From: Deinandra increscens subsp. villosa | Lineage: Eukaryota; Streptophyta; Magnoliopsida; Asterales; Asteraceae | Direction: 5' to 3' | Length of the DNA stretch: 64,000 bases | Assembly (NCBI GenBank): GCA_039602395.1 | Contig: JBCNJP010000027.1 | Span: 776,671 to 840,670 of the forward strand | Shown: piece after piece, positions 10,876-22,500 of the stretch | How positions within the stretch are numbered: the stretch's first letter is position 1 | How the letters are laid out: each line of letters begins with the position of its first letter | Position numbers and translations under genes: made by a program | The notes under the pieces: generated by a model | The model's database searches: none | Seen by the model: the letters and a program-made list of their open reading frames with translations, nothing else | What the model was told of the DNA's origin: nothing

Positions 10876-13588
10876 CTGATAACCTGTGCTTGTGTGATCA
10901 ATGGATTCTGACTTGGTGTGACAATTAGTCTGTGGATGTAGTTTTATTCGAACTCATTTAGTGGATGTCGCAGATCAAGGGATGCATGTTCAATGGAACA
11001 TGATTGGTGAATACCGACTTCATATGCAAGTCAAAGGACGCGAGTTTAAATGATACTAATCTAGAAACTTGATTAATGGATGTTTGAATTAGAGGATCTT
11101 GATCAATGGATGTGAGCATCAAAGGATGCGATAAGTAGATCTCTCTGATCAGTGGATGTTTATGAGTCAGTCCACTTCTAATCTTCCACTGTTGCTGATC
11201 ATTTACAACTAATAAACTGATCCGTGTTCTCATTTTTGTGATGGTGACTCTTCAACCAAAGGTTAAAGACGACTAATACTTTAGTTGAAACAACAAATTA
11301 GATCAGTTTAATTGTATTAAAAACGTTTAATTAAATTTAACACTTGGGTTTAATGTTGGTATATTACTACTTAGTTCCAACTAGCTTAACTGAAGTTACT
11401 AGACAGATTCCAGCTAGATTACCACTCAAAGAGATACTTAGTAAACTTTTATGAACACTCAAACTATGATCTAAATTCTAACAATTTTTTTTATGCAAGT
11501 ATCGAGTATCGCTTGATGATCAGCTAGTACTAACTGCTTTTTGTTATTGTATCTTGAGAAAATATTATATTTTGAGAGAAGTTTGTGACAGGTGAATATA
11601 TTTTTTAAAAAAAGTGCATGTGTCAAACACCTAGACCGAACAAAAACTATAATTTTTTATTCGTTCAATCTTTGCATCAGAATATTGTTATGTTGAAAAC
11701 TCCGACTAAAAACCTTATTTTTATTTATTTTTATTTTTTATTTGTTTTTTTGAATTTCATAAGAAAGCATAACATACACGACTCAAGTCATCATGCAGGG
11801 AAGACGGGCAACAAGCTGCACCGCCAACCCTTTTTGAATAGCAAAACCTAGACGTATAAAAACAGCGTTCTTTAATCTAAAAGTCGCAATATTCCCGTGA
11901 ATGACTTTTTGAATTTTATTAAATATGTAATTCAAATTAAGTTTGTTTTGTTAATTTTTTTATACTATAACGTTTCCAACAAATAAAAAATGTTTTTGTA
12001 CTTATTTTAATAGAATAAATATTTTCACTATAGAATATTCATTTAGTTGGAATATTCATTGCAAATCGTGTGGTACACAAATAAGGTGGTTATGAAATAA
12101 CCAAATTAACCCTCAATTAGTCAACTTGTGTTAACCTTTTAATTAAGTTTGTAAGTTGTAGCCCTTTAAGCGTGATTTAGCAACTCGTTTGTGTGTTTTT
12201 AATTTTTTTATAAACAAACTATGAAATTCTAAATTTATAAAATAATATATTTTCTTAATAAATTGCATGTAATACCAATTTGTAACACCCATACCCGTAA
12301 AACATTAGTTATGGGAAATCTCAAATTTTGATGGTCTTAGAATTTTTTTCGTTTAACTAAAGAATTATCATAAGTTTTATTGATAGATTTATAAATTCCA
12401 AGTAAACTTAGTGTATCCTATTACCATATGAGTTACGACACTCCTCAGAGCAATGACGATCCAAATGCTTCAAATCCTCGTGTTCATTTCTTCAGCTTCT
12501 CTCGATCGTATTCGGAGGCTAAACATGAGATGTACCTATCATAAACACCGAATCATATTAGTGTTTATGTTTAATTAAGCACTTGAAAATAACAAATGCA
12601 AGTTGGATAGCCAAATTGTTCAAAATGGCAAAAATCAATAAAAGTCAGTTTTGGTCGTATGATACGCAAACCAGCGTAGCATACGTTGGCCCAGCTGCAT
12701 CTCATACGCCCATTCTCGTATCAACGAATATTATTGTTTTACTTATGAAAAATTCACAGCTTTCTTGGTTGCCCGTGTATCAACATCCATAGAGGTCACC
12801 TAGTATAAAATTTCCCCATCAAAACAGCTTGATCGGTTTTTCCTTTCATCCATAGTCAATACACCCAAAAAAAGCTTTTATGATATATAAAACTTGACAG
12901 TTGTTATTATAAGTTCATATGACTTTGAATCTCTCAATTTTAACATTATGAAATTTACCGTGCATCTTTCTAACTATAATCATGATCACTCAAATTCTTG
13001 TTATCACCCTCCTTGAAGCATCCGCAACGCCAAAGGAAAAAACCACCACATCCGACCTATGCAGTCATGAACGAGAAGCCCACAAATTTCTAAATGAGTA
13101 AGTGCCTTTATATTTTAAACTCAAATACTTATACTTAGGGGCCAATTTCGTAACTAACTATAAACCATTAGGACTATGGTATAATTTAATCTTTTAATCA
13201 TCAAAAGAATAATGCTGAAAAGTCAAAACATCAAGTGGTTGACTTTATTAATTATTAAATCAAATATCAGAATCACATTGCAAAGCAAATCCTTAGAACT
13301 CTAAATATATATTGTAAAATCTTATAAAGTTGTTTTTTTTCTTCTTTTCCTATAAATTATTAAATGTATTCAATGTCTAGTGTATATGATAAAATGACAT
13401 TATTATTGATAGATTGATTTAAAATTTATATCACAAGAAAATGGAAGTATTCTTAAAATTCAAATTCAAATTAATGTATGTTTAAGGGTTGTTAGTAGTT
13501 ACCTAATTTATCTTCTACGATTTCTCATCCTATGTAGTATCATTGTAAATGATTATATAATTAAGCTTTCAATTCATCTTATGAGTAC
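10876..13588. other. Intergenic DNA without recognisable genes
   Basis: At about 11040-11170 there are loosely repeated GATCAATGGATGT/GATCAGTGGATGT motifs, as in decayed LTR sequence. At about 12281 a TGTAACACCC motif, common at the start of plant LTRs, appears without a matching partner. Short frames at 11618-11851 and 12583-12792 carry no domain. The rest is AT-rich and unremarkable. Confidence 0.35.
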
Positions 13589-13591
13589 ACA

Positions 13592-13640
13592 GTGACGGAT
13601 CGAAGAAATTTTTTTAACGAGGGCAAAAAAATAACTATTC
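13592..13640 (+). mobile_element. Orphan hAT-like left end
   Basis: CAGTGACGGATCGAAGAA at about 13592 followed by a T-run and AACGAGGGC resembles the 5' end of the CAGTGGCGGATCCAG hAT family. I found no matching right terminus downstream, so this is a truncated remnant at most. Confidence 0.4.
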
Positions 13641-13929
13641 TCATATCAAATATAGATAGTTTATTTGTCCAAGTCTTATAAAAGTTAACTACATATGTGA
13701 CGTTAAAACTAATTCATCAAAAACATCTATATTATACAATGCAACTAGAAGTGTAAAATAGAATTTTAAAAAATAATTTGATTTGCCAACCATTTAAACT
13801 TGTATGAAAAGTGCTTAAGATCTTGAATCAAGGATCCACTACAAGTTACTAATAATTATTAACAATTAATAATTATCTCTACATTTATTATTTACAAAAT
13901 CATATATATATATAATAATAGCAATTGGT

Positions 13930-14872
13930 GATTAATAGTGAATTTTTTGTTTCTTTTACTTTGATCACAATATTTTCTCATTTTTACACTTTTGGTTCAT
14001 GTTAATTTTTAGTTTCTTTTACTTTGGTCACAATTTTTTTTTTCATTTTTACACTTTCGGTCCATGTCATTTTTTTAATTATACTTTTGGTCCATGTCAT
14101 ATTTTGTATATTTTGGCCACTATTACTTTTTAATATATTACTTTAAGAACGTGACTTTAAGAGTTTTACGTTTTATACCCTTAACTTTTATACTTTCGTT
14201 TTTTATATACTTTTTATAGTTTTATACTTTAACCACGAAACTTTTAGACTTTTACATTTTTAAACCCCTTAACTTTTGTACTTTCGTTTTTTTGATATAC
14301 TTTAAGAATTTTCGACTTTAGCCACAACTTTTTTTTTTAGTTTTATACTTTGACCAAGAAACTTTTAGAATTTTACGTTTTGTCCCTTAGCTTTTCTACT
14401 TTCATTTTTTTTATAATTTTTTATAGTTTTATGCATTGACCACAAAACTTTTAGAATTTTATATTATATACCCCTTAACTTTTATACTTTTGTTTTTAAT
14501 ATACTTTTAGAGTTTTCGACTTTGGCCACTATTTTTTTATCGTTTAATAATTTGACCACATTAAAATGTCATTACTTAAACTGACGAGTAAATGGGTGGC
14601 TCACCGCGAAACGTTTTATACTCCTTAACTTTTCTACTTTCTTTTATTATTATACTTTTAAGTTTTTGACCTAAGCCATGTTGACCACACTAACCTTTTT
14701 TTACTTAATTTCCTACTTTCTTTTATTATTATACTTTTAGAGTTTTCGACTTTAGCCACGACTTCTTTATAGTTTTATACTTTGACCATACTAAACCTTT
14801 TTGACTTGAACGGACTGGTAAATGGGTGGTCCGTCGCGAAGCGAGGGCGGGTCACCAACTTGTTAATATTAT
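13930..14872 (+). mobile_element. Helitron-like element with a degenerate tandem array
   Basis: From about 13950 the DNA consists of irregular units of roughly 80-100 bp containing TTTTATACTTTGACCA, AACTTTTAGA, TTTTACGTTTTATACCCC and TTAACTTTTATACTTTCG. The array ends in a GC-rich tail (14827-14858: GGTCCGTCGCGAAGCGAGG, GCGGGTCACC) followed by CTTGT, matching the hairpin tails at about 22340 and 23300. The units are the reverse complement of the array at 22380-24180, so the two belong to one family in opposite orientations. No Rep/Helicase frame is present. Confidence 0.55.
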
Positions 14873-15113
14873 TAGAAAATGATTCATTATTATTTATATC
14901 AATATATAAGTAACAATATTAAATCATTTCTGTTTTCACAGAACAACGTTTACTAATTAAACGTGTTCGGTTCTCGTTAAGTGTAACTCTTACAGGCCAC
15001 AGCCGGGTCGACTTCTTAGAAATTGTCGGGTCTGGACGTACAATATCCAACAATATTTGGATCACTGACGGGGACATTACATCACCCACCCGATCATCTC
15101 TAATCCCCATCAT

Positions 15114-16540
15114 GTAACCCATTCAGGCTAACAGTTTGGACCCATTCAGGCTAACAGTTTGGACCCACCACAAACCAATGAAAAAATGACATCTGGATTT
15201 TGATGGGGGCATAAGACACATCGTCATCTTCTTCAATCTGCATTTTCACTCTCTCTCTCTTCACCTTAACCCAAAACCAACAAAGAAATCCGGCGACCCT
15301 TTAACTCAACATTTCGGCCAATATACTCAACGATAATTCACGTGCGACCCGTCTACGATTTCCTCTCGATCATAGAACACAATGGGACTAGCGTTAACCA
15401 CCGACTCGAAAACCCGAAAATGCTCCGGACTTGAATAACTCCAGATCTCGATAATAAAAATGCTCCGGACTTGAATAACTCCAGATCTCGATAAATAAAA
15501 ATGCTCCGGACTTGAATAACTCCGGATAGATAATAAAAAAATTCAGATCTGACGCTACTCTTAGTGACATCCCCGAACGCCGCAAAAACCCCAAAAAGTG
15601 CATCAGAAAAGTGTCGCCTAAAACTGTTACGCAGAAACTCAATAAAAAAACGTAAAAAGTACGTAAAACACACTCAAAAACTCAATTTTTTCTATCGGAT
15701 TTTTTCTTAACTCGGAAAGATAAAGTGTACCCGGAAAGAGTTTTAATTAACTCGGAAACAACAGTTTACCCGGACAAAAGTTTCCGAGTTAACTACTGAT
15801 ATACCGGAACATTTTTCCGAAAGAACTTCTCTCGGAACCTATCTCGCGCACACTGGTTTTCCGGAAAAACCTATATTCCGGACCACTTCAACCGGATCAC
15901 TGCTCTCACTCGTTCCGCTGGAATTTCAACCAGAATATTTTCTGGTTGAACTCAGTTCCGTCCGGATCACACATGTCTGTTTGAACTTCTCCGCCTGGTC
16001 TCTAATTTTTGGTTAAACTTGGCGGCTCTAAAGCGGATTCTTAACTCGTTAAGATAAAGTATACCCGGAAATAGTTTTACTGAACTCGGAAACATCATTT
16101 TACCCGGAACAAAAGTCTCAGAGGTAACTGCTTATCTACCGAATTTTTTCTTAACTGGGAAAGATAAAGTGTACTCGGAAATAGTTTTACCGGATTTTTT
16201 CTTACCCGGAACAATATCACATGTACTCGCGTCATACAATCAACCCGGAGCATTTTTGGGTTTTCGAGTCGGTGGTTAAGGCTAGTCCCATTGTGTTCGT
16301 ATGAACGAGAGGAGTTCGTAGACCGGTCACACATGATTTATCGTTGAGTATATTGGCCGGAATGTTGAGTTAAAGGGTCGCCAGATTTCTTTGTTGGTTT
16401 TGGGTTTACATGAAGAGAGAGAGAGAGAGGGAAATGCAGATTGAAGAAGATGATGATGTGTCTTATGCCCCAATCAAAATCCATATGTTATTTTTTCATA
16501 GTTTTGAGCTGGGTCCAAACTGTTACCCGGATTGGGTTAT
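15114..16540. mobile_element. Inverted-repeat (foldback-like) element with about 300-bp arms
   Basis: The left arm, 15114 to about 15432, reappears inverted at about 16243-16540. Shared landmarks include AACAGTTTGGACCC, the TGATGGGGGCATAAGACACA region, CTCTCTCTCT, CAACAAAGAAATC, ACTCAACATTTCGGCC and CACCGACTCGAAAACCC. Similarity is about 90% by eye. The loop carries three copies of a 44-45-bp unit (AATGCTCCGGACTTGAATA, about 15417-15530) and three degenerate copies of an ACTCGGAAAGATAAAGTGTA unit (about 15710, 16038, 16155). A 23-bp direct duplication occurs at the left tip. No transposase or clear TSD was found. Confidence 0.75.
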
Positions 16541-19104
16541 GTGATAGGCTCAGAGTGAAGAATATCATTGTGGTGAGGGCTAAATTTTAATGGTTAAAAC
16601 TTGAATTTTAAAGTTTGATTTGATCATTTTAATGATTATCACATCTACTACTCTAATAAGCAAACATTTCTTATGCCACGTGTCCTTCTCCAAGTACATC
16701 TCTAGCCTTGATTTGGCGCGCATCACTCCACACCCGCGCTCCTCATCGTTCTTCCTAATCCAAGCGCATTCAAACCTAAGACCATTCAATTTCTCCATTC
16801 TCAAACTGAAACGCATGATGCTCCTTCTCCCTGACCTTAACCAACACTGAGTCTTCCGTTTTCTTGATTTAATCGCTTGATCATTGTCTTCGATTCGGGA
16901 TGTGAAGCGGCGGAGGTTAAATCATCCTCAACATAAATTGCCGTTAGTCTCCATTCCTCAGCTTCATCGCTCCCTTTCGCTTCGCCTGGCTCTGCAAGTG
17001 CATTTTCCTACCCCTCTATGCCGCTCTACTTCAGGTTTCTTGCATCCCTACTCTTGCTATCTTTCTATTCCAGTAAGTATTATGTTTAATTTTATGTTGA
17101 AATCGGTTTTCTGATCTCGCCTGGGAATGATATTCAAGACATTATTGGTATTGCCATTGATTTGATGAGAAAATTCACCATCTGATCATTTTCTAGGGCT
17201 TTTCAATATTCCTCTCAACGTTATTAGCTCTGTTGTCCAATTTGTTACGATTCAAAATTAAGAACATCACATGAATAATTGAATATTGTTTGAAATTGTT
17301 GTTGTTTTGAAATTGCTAGAGAGATTGAAATCAGATCAAGATTAAGCTGATGGTTGATTGTTTAGCCTTAGAAATGGGGAGATAATTTTAGAAAGAGTAA
17401 TATTCAGAATTCTTAAGCAAGAGAAATTGAAAAGATGAGTGAGAGAGAGAGAGAGAGGGAATGTGTTGGTTGGGTTTAGCAACCTGTGCTTTTAGGTTAT
17501 TTATGTTTGATGCACTATAATCACAGTTAGGAACTCAACGAACAATCAAGAACACAAAGTAATAATTCAGAAGTGTAAATTAATTGATCATTATGAACAA
17601 GTTCATATCGTTTGATTATAGCTCTTAAGTTACATACCTTAGCTAACAAATACCTATAATAATATCAAAAAAATGATGACAAATAATAACAAGATTACAA
17701 AGATAAATTCCAAAAGTTTTACAATTTGAAATAAAGATGTGTTTGGATATTGTTAGTCGAATCCAGTTTTACCATACTCGAGAATCATAATCATTTAGAT
17801 TTTTTTAAGAATCTGGGTAGTCAGATCCTAGAAGATACAAAAATTCATAACCATCATCAAATTTGTAAAATTGCTAATTAATTATTGATCTGATTATGAT
17901 CAGAACAACTAACCTGCTATTAAGCACTTAGCATTGATCCAATCTTTTGTTGGTATTTGTAGTGCATCTTAGGGGCGTGTTCAATATTGCCTTTTGAAAA
18001 GGGCCTCAGATCTTTAGTTCGCTTAGTGTCCACAAAGATATACTTTAGATGTATAACAATGCATTGCCTTTTGAAAACCATGTAACTTTTGTTTGTATGT
18101 CCATATGTTTTCAGTCAACTTCTCCAAAATATCTCAAGTTGACTCATTTAGAGATTTAGGATTTCTTCATCTTTATTGATAATATATTCTTGCCATTTAG
18201 CAAATTTCTGACTCATATCCTTTTTATGTAATTTGGCTTTCCCTGTTTCAAAACAGCCCCTTTCTGACTTTATCGTTATGTCATTCATTATATACATGTA
18301 ATAGGGCTTAGGCTTCAATGCTTCATTTTCTGTATATTGCTAAAGCATATTAGGGAATGAAATTCAACAACCCTACAAAGTCAAATTAAGAATCAAGAAG
18401 CCCTCTGACATGCAGACTCTGCACTTCATTTTTAATTTTCTTTTCAAGTCTACTATTTTTTTTCTCATTTACTTATTAGTTATAAAGTCTACTTATTTTT
18501 CTCCAATCCATATGGAAAAGAAAATGTATACAAATAGAGAAATATAATAAGTTAATATCCCTGTAAAGTTTTTTCATTTGAATCCTAGGTTTTAGAAAAT
18601 CAATTTATTAGGAAATGATAAAAAAAGTTTTTGTTATTAAGACGATGGATTGAAAAGATATGTTAAGATATCTCATGCAAACTCAGCAGTCAAAGGATAT
18701 ACATATATTTTTTTCTTTGTTTAGAGCGAAATGATTTTAAAGTTTAATTTGATCATTTTAATGATTATCACATCTTTATATATAGTCTTATGCAAAATGC
18801 CCTCTAAATCCGATATAGTTGCAAGAATTTGATGGTATTGTAAAACTAGAGTGGTTTTATGAAAAATGCCTTCTAAATCTGATTAATTGAAGGACAAGTA
18901 ATTAATGAGGTTGTCTATTCATTCCTTGGCTGGCCACATCGTACACGTGAGTGTCATCATAAAACATTTTTTTATTCTTGAACAGCAAACAACATAAAAC
19001 ATATGAACTTCAAATTAAATATATAAAAAGATGATATGCAATTAACACCTGTACTGTACAAACAAATGATTAAGTGATGCACAAATCAGGTTTTGTGTGA
19101 TTTG
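16541..19104. other. Intergenic DNA; possible first-exon remnant at 16680-17120
   Basis: Bases 16680-17080 are GC-richer and look like a plant leader/first exon ending at a GTAAGT-like donor (about 17071), with frames at 16620-16850 and 16884-17114 but no domain I recognise. A block of about 45 bp (TTTGATCATTTTAATGATTATCACATC) occurs at about 16616-16650 and again at 18747-18776 in direct orientation. The remainder is AT-rich and empty by eye. Confidence 0.35.
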
Positions 19105-19516
19105 TTTTATGCATCCATCATGTATCATGTATGTCAATAACACTTGGCCGGAGTCGTCTTCATGAGCTACTAGACTATATATCTTAATTTCAACGTGCAT
19201 GTGAGGGAGGTGACTACATATATATATATATATATGTACTTTCGTCCATCTCAAAGGCCACGCCAAATCTCCATCTCCCATTCACCGTTTTCCGAATCAC
19301 ACCACAATTCCCACTACTTAAACGCAGGATATCCCTCTGCTGATTTCCACACTCACTAAAAAGCTAGCGCATACCAACTGTTTGTTGTTTTGCCCCAGTT
19401 AATTAGTTAACTTTTCCATAATCGGCAAAAACAGGCATATATACCCTTGTATCTTGTTTTTGCCTTATATAACTAATTATTAATTTTTGGGTTTTGTTTA
19501 ATTCTTTCATAAAAAG
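19105..19516 (+). promoter_or_regulatory. Promoter and short leader of NRT2 copy A
   Basis: This stretch is largely conserved with 29640-30016 upstream of copy B, in two blocks: 19105-19215 (GTATCATGTATGTCAATAAC) and 19248-19516. A TATA-like TATATAA lies at 19466-19472, 44-50 nt before the ATG, and a second AT-rich candidate (CATATATACC) at about 19436. Conservation covers a TTTCCGAATCACACC motif, CTACTTAAACGCAG and ATAATCGGCAAAA. A dinucleotide TA tract (about 19216-19235) is unique to copy A. NRT2.5-type genes are known to be induced by nitrogen starvation, but I cannot identify a nitrate-response element with confidence. Confidence 0.55.
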
Positions 19517-22500
19517 ATGGAAGAAGTTGTTCAAAACCCCGACAACAATGACCGGAAATTTGCTCTTCCGGTGGACTCCGAACACAAAGCCACCGAATTC
19601 CGGCTGTTATCAGTCTCCACGCCTCACATGCGCGCATTCCATCTCTCCTGGATATCTTTCTTCTCCTGTTTCTTTTCCACCTTCGCGGCCCCTCCGCTGA
19701 TCCCCATCATCCGCGACAATCTTAACCTGACCGCCACGGACATCGGCAATGCCGGGATCGCTTCCGTGTCCGGGGCGGTTTTCGCCCGTGTCGCGATGGG
19801 GACCGCATGCGACCTGTTCGGTCCCCGTCTAGCGTCCTCCGGGCTCATCCTCCTCACCGCGCCAGCCGTGTTCCTCAGCGCGATCGCTAACTCCCCGGCC
19901 GCCTTCCTCATGGTCCGGTTCTTCACGGGGTTCTCGTTAGCCACATTCGTCTCGACCCAGTTCTGGATGAGCTCCATGTTCTCCCCGACCGTGGTGGGCA
20001 CCGCGAACGGGCTCTCGGCTGGATGGGGTAACCTCGGTGGAGGCGTGACACAGCTCGTCATGCCGCTCGTATACTCTCTCATCCACAACAACATCGGTTC
20101 GACCGAATTCACCGCGTGGAGAATCGCGTTTTTCTTCCCCGCGCTTTTTCAAGCGCTCAGCGCGTACGCCGTTTTCTTCTGGGGACAAGACATGCCGGAC
20201 GGGAACTACAACACGCTCGAAAAATCAGGCGAGAAACATAAAGACAGCTTCTCGCAAGTGTTGTATCACGCGGTCACCAATTACCGCGGGTGGATCTTGG
20301 CGGTGGCGTACGGGTACTGCTTCGGGATCGAACTAACAGTCGACAACATAATCGCACAGTATTTTTTCGACAGATTCGATGTTGATTTAAACACGGCGGG
20401 GATTATCGCTGCGAGTTTCGGGTTGGTGAATATGTTCTCGAGGCCCATCGGCGGGTTGTTTTCGGATTTTGCGGCCAAGCGGTACGGGATGAGGGGACGG
20501 TTGTGGATGCTGTGGGTGGTCCAGATGGGCGGGGGGTTGTTGTGTTTGTTGCTGGGGAAGATTGGATCGTTGGGTCTGTCGGTTGCTGTGATGGTTTTGT
20601 TCTCCGTTTTTGTTCAGGCAGCAGAAGGTCTTACGTTTGGTGTCGTCCCGTTTGTTTCCCGCAGGTACGCAATTTTCATTCTTCATTATCTTAAAATATA
20701 ATTAAGAGTAAATCTGGTTTGTTTCCCGCAGGTACGAGATTTACATATTCTTTTTTTTTTGAACGGCATCGATCAGGCGACTTTGGTCTCACGTGTAAAC
20801 CTACCCTTGCGGGGCTATGTCCAAGGTCGATTACTCGGACCTCCGTGAGAACCCAGACACCCCCTCCTGAAGCTTTCTCCTGGCAGAAACCCCCTCCTGG
20901 GACAACATGGGGTAAAACTGCCTCCCCTTGGATTAGAACTTGGGTCACATAGTAACCAAAGCCATAAGAGCCAAGGGGGTAACCACTAGGACAAGTCCTA
21001 GTGGTTAGATTTACATATTCTTGATATATTATTATATTATTATGTAAATATATAATAATCAATACGTCCTGACTCCATAGTACAGCAGTGGACTTTTTAA
21101 CAATATAATTTACAAATTGTTATTACTTATTTATTTACAATTCTAGAGGTTTAAATGAGCCGGTCGTTTGTGAGTTATTCGAGATTTAACAGATATAAAG
21201 CTAGAAATGAGACGAGTCTTAATGAGCTCGAGTTGAGCTCAAGCTTTAAAATAGGGCTCGTTTAGTAAACGAGCTCGAGCGCGAGTTTTATGTAACAAGA
21301 TCGAGCTGGCTCACGAGTCTTAACAAGTCTTTTATTTATATAACTAGTTTTTATACCCCGTGCATCGTACGACTGAGATTTTTTTAAAATATATATCGAA
21401 CGACTTGGGTTTAAAACAATTAATAACGATAATAGAGTACTGAAAGTGTAATTGAATAATGAAACTTGTATAAAGAAAAAACAATAAAAATGATAAAGAA
21501 TAACATCTAAAATTTCTAAATTAAATTTGAAATCAAATCAATAAAAATATGTATAAAAACATCTATTATATTTTTATTGTGAATATCTATTATTAATTAG
21601 AAAATAATTCGGTAAATAAGTAACGGTTATATATATAATTCATATATTTTTAATATATAAAAGTTTATCCAATAATGTTAAGATTCTATCAAGTTATATT
21701 AGAAAATAATTCGGTAAATATGTAACCAAGTTTTTGAGACCCGTGTGTTATACGGACTCAGGTTTAAAAAATTGTAGGCATAACTAATTTTTTTATTTAA
21801 ACTGTAATTTAGTAATTAAATAATTGGTTATTAAATAATTTATGAGGCAATATATAAAAAGTCAGATATTTATATATCCCAAACTCTTCCTTTAATAGAA
21901 AAAAAATCATATAATTAATTAATTATGATGATGATTATCTCTACAATAAATATATTTTATTTATTGCCACGAAAATACAAATAAATGATTAATTAGGACG
22001 GTGATTATCCCTACAATAAATATTTTTTATTAATTGTCATTAATATACAAAAACTAAAAATTAGAGGGGATGATTTTGGGGGAAAACAATTCACATAATT
22101 AATTAATTATGATGATGATTATCCCTACAATAAATATATTGTATTTATTGCCACGGAAATACAAATAAATGATTAATTAGCACGGTTATTATCCCTACAA
22201 TAAATATTTTTTATTAATTGTCATGATTATACAAAACTAAAAATTAGAGGGGATGATTTTGGGGGAAAACAATTATGAGATTGAGTGTGAGAATGTCATG
22301 AGTTAAAAATCTTTTTCTTTTATATAACGAGATGGTTACCACCCCGCGCGTTGCTGCGGGGTTGAATATATATACTAAACGAAAGTCAGAAAATTAAGTG
22401 GTATAAAACGTAAAAGTCTAAAAGTCTCGTGGTGAAAGTATAAAACTATAATGAAAGTTAAAAAGTTAAGGGGTATAAAACGTAAAAGTCTAAAAGTCCC

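Noticed and set aside
19624..20188. Long antisense open frames (162 and 83 codons) opposite NRT2-A exon 1
   Set aside because: They are shadows of a GC-rich coding exon. Equivalent antisense frames occur opposite copy B (30124-30769), and no domain is seen.
20641..20701. NRT2-A as a truncated 394-residue gene ending at 20701
   Set aside because: The frame past 20664 is intron read-through. Exon 2 at 25957-26320 restores the conserved C-terminal half in frame.
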